A DNA stretch of 64,000 nucleotides from Halarchaeum nitratireducens (lineage in GTDB: Archaea; Halobacteriota; Halobacteria; Halobacteriales; Halobacteriaceae), in the NCBI RefSeq assembly GCF_014647155.1, contig NZ_BMOQ01000003.1, positions 370,512 to 434,511 on the forward strand. Reading direction: 5' to 3'. The translations under genes were made by a program, and so were the position numbers. Below the pieces are notes generated by a model, which was given only the letters and a program-made list of their open reading frames with translations, ran no database searches and had not been told where the DNA came from. Of the stretch, positions 45,383 through 53,650 are shown piece by piece. The stretch's first letter is position 1. Each line of letters begins with the position of its first letter.

Positions 45383-46690
45383 TCACCCGACGACGAGCAC
45401 CCGGAGGTCGTTCACGTTCGTCCCCGTCGCCCCCGTCGTGACGAGCGCGTCCGCGTCGTCGAGCACGGGGAGCGCGTCGTTCTCGCGGAGCGCCCGCCGC
45501 GCCGCCCGCCGGTCCGCGAGCGTCGCCGCGTCCACGACCGCACCCGCCGCGGCCGTCGCGCCATCGATGCCGTCCGTATCGACGGCGCAGAGCGCCGTCT
45601 CCCCGTCGAGTTCGAGCGCCGCCGACAGCGCGAACTCCAGGTTCGGCCCGCCCTCGCCGTCCCCCCGCACCGTCACCGTGCACTCGCCGCCGGAGACGAC
45701 GACGCAAGGCGGGGAGAGCGGATCGCCCGTCGCCAGCGCCTCCTCCGCGATCGCGACGTGGGTCTTCGCGGCCTCGCGGGCCTCGCCCCGGACGCGCGTC
45801 GAGAGCACGAGCGGCTCGTAGCCCGCCTCGCGCGCCCGCCCGACCGCGGCGTCCACCGCCGTCCGGTTCGTCGCCAAGACGTGCGTCGAGACGCGTTCGA
45901 ACGCCGGATCGTCCGCGCCGGGGGTCTCCGCGCGCTCACCGGCGGCACCGCGTTCGAGGTGCCCGCGGATCGCCTCGGGTACCGCTACGTCGTAGTCGTC
46001 GAGGACGGCGAGCGCGTCCGCGTACGTCGAGGGGTCCGCCACCGTGGGCCCGCTTCCGATGACCGAGAGGTCGTCGCCGACGACGTCGCTGAAGACGAGC
46101 GTGGCGACGCGCGCCGGCGCGAGACGCGCCGCGAGGCGGCCGCCCTTGAGGGCCGAGCAGTGCTTGCGGACGGCGTTCACCTCGTTGATCGTCGCCCCGC
46201 TGTCCAGCAGGGCGTCCGTCGTCGCGCGGAGGTCGGCGAGCGTGAGCCCCGCCGCCGGCGCGGGGAGGAGCGCGCTCGCGCCGCCCGTGATCACCGCGAG
46301 GACGAGCGTCCGCTCGTCGACCGCGTCGGCCGCCTCGCACAACGCCTGTGTCGACGCGACGCCGCGCTCGCTCGGCACCGGGTGATCGCCCGGTCGCACG
46401 TCGACGCGTTCGGTCTCCGCCGGATCGTCCGTGACGACGACGCCGCCCGCGAGCGCGTCTCCGAGGACGTCTTCGAGCGCCGCCGCGACCTGCGAGGCCG
46501 CGTTGCCGCCGCCGAGGACGACGACCGTCTCGTAGTCGTCGCAGTCGATCGTCGCCCCGCCGATGCGGAGGCGTCCGCCGTCCAGCGCGACTTCCTCGCG
46601 GACCACCGTCGCCGGATGCGCGGCCTCGAATCCCGCCAGCGCGCACTCGCGCGCGAGGTCCCGGCGCGCCTCGGCGTCGCTCGCGACCAT
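45383..46690 (-). CDS. Glycerate 2-kinase (MOFRL/GckA family)
   Basis: 435-residue enzyme phosphorylating D-glycerate to 2-phosphoglycerate. VVVLGGGNAASQVAAALE, VRPGDHPVPSERGVAS, VLAVITGGASALLPAPAAGLTL, INEVNAVRKHCSALKGGRLA and VIGSGPTVADPSTY are in the N-terminal domain; the C-terminal MOFRL domain has GGECTVTVRGDGEGGPNLEF and VDTDGIDGATAAAGAVVD. It is not the GlxK type. The ATG at 46690 overlaps the stop codon of the upstream SDR gene (TGATGG), so the two are co-translated. It ends seven bases from the stop of the GntP permease, in convergent orientation. Confidence 0.93.
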   Translation of the reverse strand: MVASDAEARRDLARECALAGFEAAHPATVVREEVALDGGRLRIGGATIDCDDYETVVVLGGGNAASQVAAALEDVLGDALAGGVVVTDDPAETERVDVRPGDHPVPSERGVASTQALCEAADAVDERTLVLAVITGGASALLPAPAAGLTLADLRATTDALLDSGATINEVNAVRKHCSALKGGRLAARLAPARVATLVFSDVVGDDLSVIGSGPTVADPSTYADALAVLDDYDVAVPEAIRGHLERGAAGERAETPGADDPAFERVSTHVLATNRTAVDAAVGRAREAGYEPLVLSTRVRGEAREAAKTHVAIAEEALATGDPLSPPCVVVSGGECTVTVRGDGEGGPNLEFALSAALELDGETALCAVDTDGIDGATAAAGAVVDAATLADRRAARRALRENDALPVLDDADALVTTGATGTNVNDLRVLVVG

Positions 46691-47511
46691 CAGGCGAGAT
46701 CGTAGAGCGCGTTCACGACGCGATCGCGCAGCCGATCCGGGAGGTAGCGCGCGAGGCTCATCGCCTTCGCCGCCGGGCCGACGGGGTATCGCGCCGCGGG
46801 TCGGGTCGTGCTCGCCGCCTCGAGGACCGCCGCCGCGACGTCCTCGGGCGCGCTCGTCGCGAACCCGTTCGAGACGGTATCGAAGCCCTCTAGGAACCGA
46901 TAGACGCGATCGTACGCACCCGAGGAGCCGACCGGTTCGAGCTCCTCGCTGACGCGCTCGCCGAACTCGGTGTCCACCGGTCCCGGCTCGATCAGCGCGA
47001 CGTCGATGCCGTGGGGTTCGACCTCGCCGCGCAGCGCGTCGCTGAGCGCTTCGAGCGCGAACTTCGAGGCGGCGTAGACGCCCTGTCCGGGCGTCGAGAC
47101 GCGCCCGACGACGCTGGAGACGTTGACGATCGTCCCCGCCTCGCGCTCGCGCATGTGCGGGAGCACCGCGCGGACGAGCCGGTGGGGCCCGTAGACGTTC
47201 ACGTCGAACTGCTTGTGCACCCGGCGCGTCGGGACGTCCTCGACCGCGCCCATCTGCCCGTAGCCCGCGTTGTTCACGAGACAATCAAGGCGTCCCTCCG
47301 CCGCGACGAGCTCCTCTACGACCTCCTGGCACTGCGCGGGCTTCGTCACGTCCAGCTCGGCGGTGCGCGCACCCGCCTCGCGGAGCGCCGCCAGATCGCT
47401 CTCGTCGCGCGCCGTCGCCCACACCGTCCACTCCGCCGCGAGGAACGCCTCCGCCGTCGCCCGTCCGATCCCGGACGAACAGCCCGTGATGAGTATGGTC
47501 TCGTCTGTCAT
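46690..47511 (-). CDS. Short-chain dehydrogenase/reductase
   Basis: 273-residue classical SDR. TGCSSGIGRATAEAF (residues 9-23) is the cofactor motif; NNAG, VNVSSVVGRVS and VYAASKFALEALSDAL give the Asn-Ser-Tyr-Lys set, and IEPGPVDTEF follows. ATARDESDLAAL after the second strand contains Arg, suggesting NADP(H). It lies upstream of and overlaps the glycerate kinase gene, so a role in sugar-acid metabolism, such as reduction of tartronate semialdehyde or hydroxypyruvate, is possible but not shown. Confidence 0.86.
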   Translation of the reverse strand: MTDETILITGCSSGIGRATAEAFLAAEWTVWATARDESDLAALREAGARTAELDVTKPAQCQEVVEELVAAEGRLDCLVNNAGYGQMGAVEDVPTRRVHKQFDVNVYGPHRLVRAVLPHMREREAGTIVNVSSVVGRVSTPGQGVYAASKFALEALSDALRGEVEPHGIDVALIEPGPVDTEFGERVSEELEPVGSSGAYDRVYRFLEGFDTVSNGFATSAPEDVAAAVLEAASTTRPAARYPVGPAAKAMSLARYLPDRLRDRVVNALYDLA

Positions 47512-47599
47512 ACGCGTCCGGTCGCGCGCCGGGCAGTTAAGCGTGGGCGAAGCGGTCCCGTCCGCGGCTCCGCACGCCCCGCTCCGGTCGATGCGTTCA

Positions 47600-47704
47600 T
47601 GGCGACTCGCTAGTCCTTCGTCGCCACGCTACTCGCGTGTCGCTCTCGGTGCTCCCGCTCGCTTCCTCGTGGCGACTCGCTAGTCCCTCGTCGCCACGCT
47701 ACTC
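47600..47704. repeat. Duplicated 35-bp hairpin repeat
   Basis: A 35-base sequence starting TGGCGACTCGCTAGTCC occurs at 47600-47634 and again at 47670-47704, one mismatch apart and exactly 70 bases between starts. Each copy contains a dyad, TGGCGAC...GTCGCCA, so both can form a hairpin with a 7-base-pair stem. The second copy contains the TAG stop codon of endonuclease V. The spacing DNA between them is pyrimidine-rich with CTCG and CTCGCT runs. Confidence 0.85.
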
Positions 47705-48505
47705 TCCCGTCACGTCACCGACGGCCGCGTCCGCGAGGCGGGTCGGCTCGGGGAGCTTGTACCCCGCGCAGGTCGCGGCGACGAGATCCGTCGCCGTCCC
47801 CGTCGCCACCCGGTGGCCCGGGCTGACGACGAGCGGATTGACGTGGCGGCGCTCGGGGTGATCGTACTGACGCGACTGGTAGAAGTGGCCGATCGTCGTC
47901 CCCGCCGGACACGTCTCGACTTCCTCGTTCGCCTCGATACCGACGCGCTCGCCCGCGTCGAGGTAGCGGCCCTCGACGTCCGCGACCGGCGTCCCGCAGA
48001 GGAGGTTCTTGGCGACGCCGACGGTCGGGGCGTCGAAGAGCACACCGACGTGCGTGGCGATACCGGCCTCGCGGTAGTGGATCCGCCCGCTCCCGTCGAG
48101 GACGAGCAGATCCGGCCCGACCGAGAGCGATTCGAGCGCGTCGACGATCGCGCTGCCCTCGCGGAAGGCGAGCAGCCCGGGAACGTACGGGATTTCGAGG
48201 GGCGCGCGCCCGACCGCCCGCTCGATGACCCGCCCGCCGCGGAGCGCCACCGCGACCGAGACGGCCTCGTCCTCCCGGAAGGCCTGATCGACGCCGGCGA
48301 CGACCGGCCCGTCGCCGTCGAGCGTCGCCTGCGCAGGCTCCACCGACTCTCCCGCCTCGATCCGGTCGTCGACCCGGATCGCGTCCGGAGCGAGGCCGTG
48401 GTCGTCCGCGAACGTCGCGTCCGCGGCGATATCGCGCTGCATCGCCTCCATCGCCGCGGCGTCGAGCGCGGGGTCCGGGAGGTACGCCGGACGGACGACC
48501 TCCAT
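47699..48505 (-). CDS. nfi: Endonuclease V
   Basis: 268-residue nuclease that nicks DNA near deoxyinosine and deaminated bases. VVAGVDQAFREDEAVSVAVAL carries the first metal aspartate; PYVPGLLAFREGSAIVDALE is the diagnostic PYxPGxLxFRE segment; DLLVLDGSGRIHYREAGIATHVGVL and VGVAKNLLCG complete the active site. An N-terminal 60-residue extension precedes the core, as in other haloarchaeal versions. The stop codon lies in a duplicated hairpin repeat. Confidence 0.92.
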   Translation of the reverse strand: MEVVRPAYLPDPALDAAAMEAMQRDIAADATFADDHGLAPDAIRVDDRIEAGESVEPAQATLDGDGPVVAGVDQAFREDEAVSVAVALRGGRVIERAVGRAPLEIPYVPGLLAFREGSAIVDALESLSVGPDLLVLDGSGRIHYREAGIATHVGVLFDAPTVGVAKNLLCGTPVADVEGRYLDAGERVGIEANEEVETCPAGTTIGHFYQSRQYDHPERRHVNPLVVSPGHRVATGTATDLVAATCAGYKLPEPTRLADAAVGDVTGE

Positions 48506-49399
48506 TCAGATGCGCCCCCGACCGGGTCCACCCGGGCCGCCCGGCCCGCCGCCGAGCGTGAGTTCGTCCGGCGCACGCCCGCCCTGCGACTTGAGGTACG
48601 CGCCGTAGACGAGGCCGACCGCGAGGCCGGCGAGGTGCGCGACCTGCGCGACGCCGCCGCTCCCGATGCCGCCGACCGAGGTGACGAACAGGGAGTAGGC
48701 GGCGAACCCGAGCGTGAACAGCCAGAGCGGGACGGGGAGGATGAAGTAGATGTACACCCGCAGGCTCGGGTTCAAGACGGTGAGGACGCCCATCACGGCC
48801 ATGATCGCGCCGCTCGCGCCGAGGACCGCCGCGTACTGTCCGAGGAACGCCGCGGTGCCGACCTGCGCGAGGCCGGCGAGCGCGCCCGCGCCGAGGAACA
48901 GCGCGGCGAAGCGCCCTGATCCCACCCGTCGCTCGACCGTCGGCCCGAAGAAGTAGAGGGCGATCCCGTTGACGAGAAGGTGGGCGAACCCGCCGTGCGC
49001 GAAGATCGAGGTGAACCACGGGTAGACCCAGAGGAGGTTCGTCGTGTTCAGCGTGAAGAGGTTCTGCGCGGAGACCGATGAGATCCCGAGCGTCGAGACG
49101 ACCCCCTGGAGCCCGACCGTGAGCACCATCAGCCCGAGGAAGACGTACGCGACGTTCCCTCGGAGGTAGCCGAGCGGCCCGCCCGTCGCACCGACCGACT
49201 GGACGGCGCGCTCGACGCGCGATTTCTCCTCTCGGCCGGTCTCCTCCGGCCCGAAGACGCCCGCCGGGTCGTCCCACTCGTCGAGGCCCGGACAGTCGTG
49301 GTTCTCCGGGAGGCGGTGCTCCTCGCAGTACGTGCCGCCGCAGAACCGACACCGATAGGGCATCCCCACCTGTCTTCCGCAGCGGTCACACGTCGCCAT
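48506..49399 (-). CDS. Rhomboid intramembrane serine protease with an AN1-type zinc finger
   Basis: 297-residue fusion. Residues 1-38 are an AN1-like zinc finger (CDRCGRQ, YRCRFCGGTYCEEHRLPENHDCPG). Residues about 85-270 contain six or so membrane helices with the rhomboid Ser in VLGASGAIMAV and the His in QVAHLAGLAVG; SIFAHGGFAHLLVNGIALYFFG is also diagnostic. The last 25 residues are Gly/Pro-rich. The gene lies one base upstream of endonuclease V on the same strand, so they are probably co-transcribed. The zinc finger is a common haloarchaeal addition whose role is unknown. Confidence 0.92.
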   Translation of the reverse strand: MATCDRCGRQVGMPYRCRFCGGTYCEEHRLPENHDCPGLDEWDDPAGVFGPEETGREEKSRVERAVQSVGATGGPLGYLRGNVAYVFLGLMVLTVGLQGVVSTLGISSVSAQNLFTLNTTNLLWVYPWFTSIFAHGGFAHLLVNGIALYFFGPTVERRVGSGRFAALFLGAGALAGLAQVGTAAFLGQYAAVLGASGAIMAVMGVLTVLNPSLRVYIYFILPVPLWLFTLGFAAYSLFVTSVGGIGSGGVAQVAHLAGLAVGLVYGAYLKSQGGRAPDELTLGGGPGGPGGPGRGRI

Positions 49400-49563
49400 T
49401 ACCGACGTGTCGGGACGGCTCCCGGTTAGTGACTTCGGTCCCGCGATCGGTCTTCGCTCACGGGTCGCGTCGCTCCCCGTTCGCGTTTTCGTGGGCCCTC
49501 ACGTTCGTTCGGCCCCACGCTCTCCCCCCAGCCTACAAGGCCACACCCGACGTCCACGGACGC

Positions 49564-50052
49564 ATGAAGGAGTACGAGCGCAAGGGGCTCTTGGAGCGTA
49601 TCGGACGCGAGTCCGCGACCGTCGGCGCGACGATCCCCGACGAGATCGCCCTCAGTGGCGAGTCGTTCCCCCTCCGCGAGTTCGTCTTCGAGACGAGCGG
49701 GCTCGATCGGATCCCCCCCGAGCGCCGCGAGGAAGTCGAGGACGCGAAACGCACGCTCCGACGCGCGCGCCGCGAGCGCGTTGAGCGCTTGGAGGAGGCC
49801 GAAATCGACTACGCGGAGGGCGAGACGCTCGCCGACGAGGTCATCGGCATCGATCGCGCGCTCAACGCGCTCGAATCGCTCGACACCGCGGACATCGAAC
49901 GCGAGATCGAGGCGAAGGAGGCCGCCGACACGAAACGCTGGCACACCTTCCTGAAGAAGGCGCTCGGACGCGACGACGACGGCTCGCGGGGCCGCGGCCG
50001 CGGTCGCGGGAACGGCGTCGGCGGTGCCGGACACGGCGGGGGGCGACGGTGA
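49564..50052 (+). CDS. DUF5788 family protein
   Basis: 162-residue haloarchaeal protein. MKEYERKGLLERIGRESATVGATIPDEIALSGESFPLREFVFE in that order, then an Arg/Glu-rich helical stretch (RREEVEDAKRTLRRARRERVERLEEAEIDYAEGETLADEVIGIDRALNALE across about 58-108) match the family. The C terminus is Gly/Arg-rich (about 25 residues), which could bind nucleic acid. It overlaps the polX GTG start by four bases, so coupling with DNA polymerase X suggests a DNA repair role; no biochemical function is known to me. Confidence 0.85.
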   Translation: MKEYERKGLLERIGRESATVGATIPDEIALSGESFPLREFVFETSGLDRIPPERREEVEDAKRTLRRARRERVERLEEAEIDYAEGETLADEVIGIDRALNALESLDTADIEREIEAKEAADTKRWHTFLKKALGRDDDGSRGRGRGRGNGVGGAGHGGGRR

Positions 50053-51800
50053 GCCGGAACGCCGAGGTCGCCGCCGTCCTCGATGAGTACGCCGACCTGC
50101 TGGAGGCGATGGGCGACGACTACCGCCCGAGCGTCTACCGGCGCGCCGCCGACAACGTCCGCGATCACCCCGAGGCCATCGAGGACCTGGTCGACGAGGG
50201 GGCCGACGCGGTCGAACGGATCGACGGCGTCGGTGAGGGGATCGCGGATCACGTCGTCGACTACGTCGAGACGGGCTCCTTCGCGGAACTCGAGGACGCG
50301 CGTGACGAACTCCCGGTCGAGATGGACGCCCTGACGCGCGTCGAGGGGGTCGGGCCGAAGACCGTCAAGAAGCTCTACGACGCGCTCGGCGTGACGACCC
50401 TCGACGACCTCGAAGACGCGGCAGAGAGCGGCGAGATCAGCGGGGTCTCGGGGTTCGGCGCGAAGACGGAGGCGAACATCCGCGAGGGCATCCCGTTCGC
50501 CCGTCAGGCCGGCGAGCGCGCCCTCCTCGGCGAGACGCGCCCGCTCGCCGACGACGTGGTCGACCATCTCGAAACGCACGACGCCGTGGAGCGCGCGGCG
50601 ATCGCGGGCTCGATCCGCCGGTGGCGCGAGACGAACGGCGACGTGGACGTCCTCGCGGCGAGCGACGCGGGTCAGCGCGTCGGCGATCACCTCGCCGACT
50701 GGGAGCGCGTCGGCGACGTCATCGAGACGGGCGAGACGAAGACCTCGGTGCGCGTCGACGGCCTGCGCGTCGACCTCCGCGTCGTCGTCGACGCCGAGTT
50801 CGGCGCGGCGCTCCAGTACTTCACGGGCTCGAAGGCCCACAACGTCACGCTGCGCAACCACGCCATCGCACAGGGCAAGAAGGTCAACGAGTACGGCGCC
50901 TTCGATATTGCTGACGTCGACGACCCCGACGCGGGCCAGCGCGTCGGCGACCTGCTCGCCGCCGAGACCGAGGCGGGCGTGTACGACGCGCTCGGCCTGC
51001 CGTGGATCCCGCCGGAGCTCCGTGAGGATCGCGGGGAGATCGACGCCGCGCGCGAGGGGGCGCTTCCGGACCTCGTCGCCGAGGACGACCTCCGGGGCGA
51101 CCTCCACGTCCACACCGACTGGTCCGACGGCGGGCACTCGCTCCGCGAGATGATCGAGGCCGCGGCCGAGTTCGGCCACGATTACGTCTGCATCACCGAC
51201 CACGCCGAGGGTCCGGGCGTCTTCGGGGACTCCGGACTGAGCGACGCCGACCTCCGCGAGCAGATGGACGCCGTCGACGACGTCCGAGACGACGTCGCCG
51301 TCGAGGTGCTCCACGGCGTCGAGGCGAACGTCGACGCCGACGGCGACGTGGGCTCGGTGAGCGACGACGTCCTCGCCGATCTCGACCTCGTGATCGCCTC
51401 CCCCCACTCGGGGTTGGGAGACGACGGCGGCGATCGCACCGCCCGCCTCGTCGCGGCCGTCGAGCACCCGCGCGTCGACGTCCTCGGACACCCCTCGGGT
51501 CGCCTGCTCACCGAGCGGCCGGCGATGGCGTTCGACGCCGCCGCGCTCGCCGCCGCGGCCGCCGACGCCGGGACGGCGCTCGAGGTGAACGCCAACTACC
51601 ACCGCCTCGATCTGTGGGGGACCGCGGTCCGGGCGGCCGTCGACGCCGGCGCGACCATCGCCGTCGATACCGACGCGCACTCGCCCGCGGAGTACGCCCA
51701 ACGACCCTACGGCGTCCACACCGCCCGGCGCGGGTGGGCCGAAGCCGGCGACGTGCTGAACGCGCGCGACGCCGACGGGCTCCGCGCGTTCCTCGACTGA
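50049..51800 (+). CDS. polX: DNA polymerase X with PHP domain
   Basis: 583-residue repair polymerase. Two helix-hairpin-helix elements (VERIDGVGEGIADHVV; LTRVEGVGPKTVKKLY, residues about 55-110) precede the palm with GSIRRWRETNGDVDVL, giving Asp198 and Asp200, and the third Asp242 in RVDLRV. The PHP domain begins at about residue 350 (GDLHVHTDWSDGG; CITDHAEG; LHGVEANVD; SPHSGLGDD; LGHPSGRLL; DTDAHSP) with all metal ligands, so it should have nuclease or phosphatase activity. GTG start at 50049. It overlaps DUF5788 upstream and the Mut7-C gene downstream. Confidence 0.95.
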   Translation: MSRNAEVAAVLDEYADLLEAMGDDYRPSVYRRAADNVRDHPEAIEDLVDEGADAVERIDGVGEGIADHVVDYVETGSFAELEDARDELPVEMDALTRVEGVGPKTVKKLYDALGVTTLDDLEDAAESGEISGVSGFGAKTEANIREGIPFARQAGERALLGETRPLADDVVDHLETHDAVERAAIAGSIRRWRETNGDVDVLAASDAGQRVGDHLADWERVGDVIETGETKTSVRVDGLRVDLRVVVDAEFGAALQYFTGSKAHNVTLRNHAIAQGKKVNEYGAFDIADVDDPDAGQRVGDLLAAETEAGVYDALGLPWIPPELREDRGEIDAAREGALPDLVAEDDLRGDLHVHTDWSDGGHSLREMIEAAAEFGHDYVCITDHAEGPGVFGDSGLSDADLREQMDAVDDVRDDVAVEVLHGVEANVDADGDVGSVSDDVLADLDLVIASPHSGLGDDGGDRTARLVAAVEHPRVDVLGHPSGRLLTERPAMAFDAAALAAAAADAGTALEVNANYHRLDLWGTAVRAAVDAGATIAVDTDAHSPAEYAQRPYGVHTARRGWAEAGDVLNARDADGLRAFLD

Positions 51801-52258
51801 TGGCGGGCAACGGCGACGGCGACGGACCGCTGCTGCTCGACGTCATGCTCGGAACGCTCGCGCGCGTCCTCCGCATGTGCGGCTACGACGCCGCGTACGC
51901 CCTCGATCGCGGCGTCGAGGACGACGATCGGCTGCGCGAGATCGCGGCCCGCGAGGGACGCACGCTCCTCACGCGCGACGAGGAGCTGGCGCGGCGCACG
52001 CCGGAGAGCGTCCTCTTACGGACGCGCCACGTCGACGACCAGCTCGCGGAGCTCGACGAGCGCGGGTTCGCCCTCTCGCTCCCCAACGAACCCGAGCGGT
52101 GTGCGTCCTGCAACGGCCGGCTGGCGGACGCCGATCCGCCCCATCCCGAACACGTCCCCGACGACGCGGAGCGCGTGTGGCGCTGCGTCGACTGCGGACA
52201 ACGCTACTGGACGGGGAGCCACTGGGACGACGTCCGAGCGCGGTTGGCGTCGCTCTGA
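51800..52258 (+). CDS. Mut7-C RNase domain protein
   Basis: 152-residue protein of the PIN-like Mut7-C (DUF82) family. LLLDVMLGTLARVLRMCGYDAAYALDRGVEDDDRLREIAAREGRTLLTRDEELA gives the metal-binding aspartates; RCASCNGRLA and RCVDCGQRYWTGSHWDD form the C-terminal zinc ribbon. The ATG overlaps the polX stop as TGATG, so it is co-translated with the repair polymerase. Likely an RNase; substrate unknown. Confidence 0.9.
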   Translation: MAGNGDGDGPLLLDVMLGTLARVLRMCGYDAAYALDRGVEDDDRLREIAAREGRTLLTRDEELARRTPESVLLRTRHVDDQLAELDERGFALSLPNEPERCASCNGRLADADPPHPEHVPDDAERVWRCVDCGQRYWTGSHWDDVRARLASL

Positions 52259-52262
52259 CGCC

Positions 52263-53129
52263 CTACTCTCGCGTCCACTGCTCGCAGGCGTCCATGTCGT
52301 CCATGAGCTCGTCGTGGTAGCCACAGTACGGTCGGATGTCGCCGTCGTCGGTCCGGACGTAGTCGAAGTGGGTACAGCTCCCGCAGTAGCGGTCGGGACC
52401 GACGTCGGGTTCCGACTCCGACGATTCGGCCTCGCGCTCCCCGTTCGGGACGTCCCGAACGTCCGGCGTCGTCGCGCCGCCGTCGGATGTCGGCCGTGGA
52501 CCGTGGTCCTCGCGCTCGACGCCGCCGAAGACGCCGACGCCGCCGAACGAGCCCGTGTCGTCGCCCGAGACCGCGGTGCGCGCGTCGAGGTCCTCGCGGG
52601 GTACCTCGACGGTCCTCGTCCGCCCGTCCTCGGTGACGGTGAGGGTGACGGTTCCGCCGGGGGCGTTTCGGGTCTTGAACGTGGCGACGGCGGTGAACAG
52701 ACACCAGAAGATGACGATGAGCGCGAAGACGTAGACGAGCGCGCCGGCGAGCGCCGTCGTCGAGGGGACGGAGCCGCCGCCCGCGTACCACCGCGTCGGG
52801 TAGGCATAGCGGAGGACGAGCGTCCCGGCGACGGCGACGAGCGCGCCCGCGGCGGCCGCGACGCGGTAGAACCGACTCGCTGGCAGGACGGTGAAGACGC
52901 CGACGAAGATGGCGGGGACGCCGAGGCACCCGAGCGTCAAGCCGAGTTCGCGCGCGGCGAACTTCGCGGCCGTCGAGGGGGTCGGCCCCATCACGAGGTG
53001 GGTCGCCCCGGCGAGGATGCCGGCGACCACGAGCAGCGCGCCCGCCCCGAAGAGCGCGGTCCCCGCGTAGACGCGACGCTGGCTCGCGCCGTTGGCGTCG
53101 CGCTGATACGCGTCCGCGAGGCTGGTCAT
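52263..53129 (-). CDS. Membrane protein with zinc-binding C-terminal tail (DUF7139-like)
   Basis: 288-residue protein. Four to five hydrophobic helices (about residues 22-140) are followed by a beta strand region (NAPGGTVTLTVTEDGRTRTVEVPREDLDA), an acidic linker with many Asp/Ser, and a cysteine cluster at the C terminus (YCGSCTHFDYVRTD ... YCGYHDELMDDMDACEQW) that should bind zinc. The N-terminal ATG at 53129 gives the usual cytoplasmic start. Function unknown. Confidence 0.8.
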   Translation of the reverse strand: MTSLADAYQRDANGASQRRVYAGTALFGAGALLVVAGILAGATHLVMGPTPSTAAKFAARELGLTLGCLGVPAIFVGVFTVLPASRFYRVAAAAGALVAVAGTLVLRYAYPTRWYAGGGSVPSTTALAGALVYVFALIVIFWCLFTAVATFKTRNAPGGTVTLTVTEDGRTRTVEVPREDLDARTAVSGDDTGSFGGVGVFGGVEREDHGPRPTSDGGATTPDVRDVPNGEREAESSESEPDVGPDRYCGSCTHFDYVRTDDGDIRPYCGYHDELMDDMDACEQWTRE

Positions 53130-53230
53130 ACCTCCACATACGACCCCGAGCGTAAAAACGGTACGTCAGACGCCGGTCCCCGGGCGCGCGCACCGAAAGC
53201 CCTAATCGGCGGCCCGCCGACACCTCACGT

Positions 53231-53608
53231 ATGGCAGACGACGACGAGGAGGCGGCGGAGCCCGCGGTCGAACTCGGTCCGGGCGCTCCCGTCGAGGGCG
53301 CGCCGATCGCGCGCGTCGCCTCGCGTTTCACGTGGGGGATCCAGCGGAGCGAGATCGTCCGCCGCGACGGCGAGACGACGATTCGGACGCCGACGGGTCC
53401 CCGGCGTCTCGCGGACGTCCTCGCGCACTGCGACGTCCCGTACTTCGAGTCGCGCCGCGAGTTCGTCGAGACGGTGCGCGAACAGATCGGCGACGGGCCG
53501 GTGCCCGCGGGCGCGGCGGGCGACGAGACGGCGACCGACGCCGACGCGGAAAGCGACGACGGTGCGGACGGCACTGCGGACGCGGAAAGCGACGACGCCG
53601 GGGAGTAA
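53231..53608 (+). CDS. Small acidic haloarchaeal protein of unknown function
   Basis: 125-residue protein. The core ARVASRFTWGIQRSEIVRRDGETTIRTPTGPRRLADVLAHCDVPYFESRREFVETVRE (about residues 29-86) resembles a haloarchaeal conserved family that I cannot name with confidence. The last 35 residues are Asp/Ala/Glu-rich low complexity. No signal peptide. A (CCGAT)n microsatellite begins a few bases after the stop codon. Confidence 0.72.
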   Translation: MADDDEEAAEPAVELGPGAPVEGAPIARVASRFTWGIQRSEIVRRDGETTIRTPTGPRRLADVLAHCDVPYFESRREFVETVREQIGDGPVPAGAAGDETATDADAESDDGADGTADAESDDAGE

Positions 53609-53611
53609 CGA

Positions 53612-53641
53612 CCGATCCGATCCGATCCGATCCGATCCGAT
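53612..53641. repeat. (CCGAT)6 microsatellite
   Basis: CCGAT is repeated six times without interruption at 53612-53641, in the 42-base gap between two convergent genes. Such arrays mutate by slippage. Length variation here would not affect either reading frame. Confidence 0.95.
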
Positions 53642-53650
53642 TCTCGCGTC

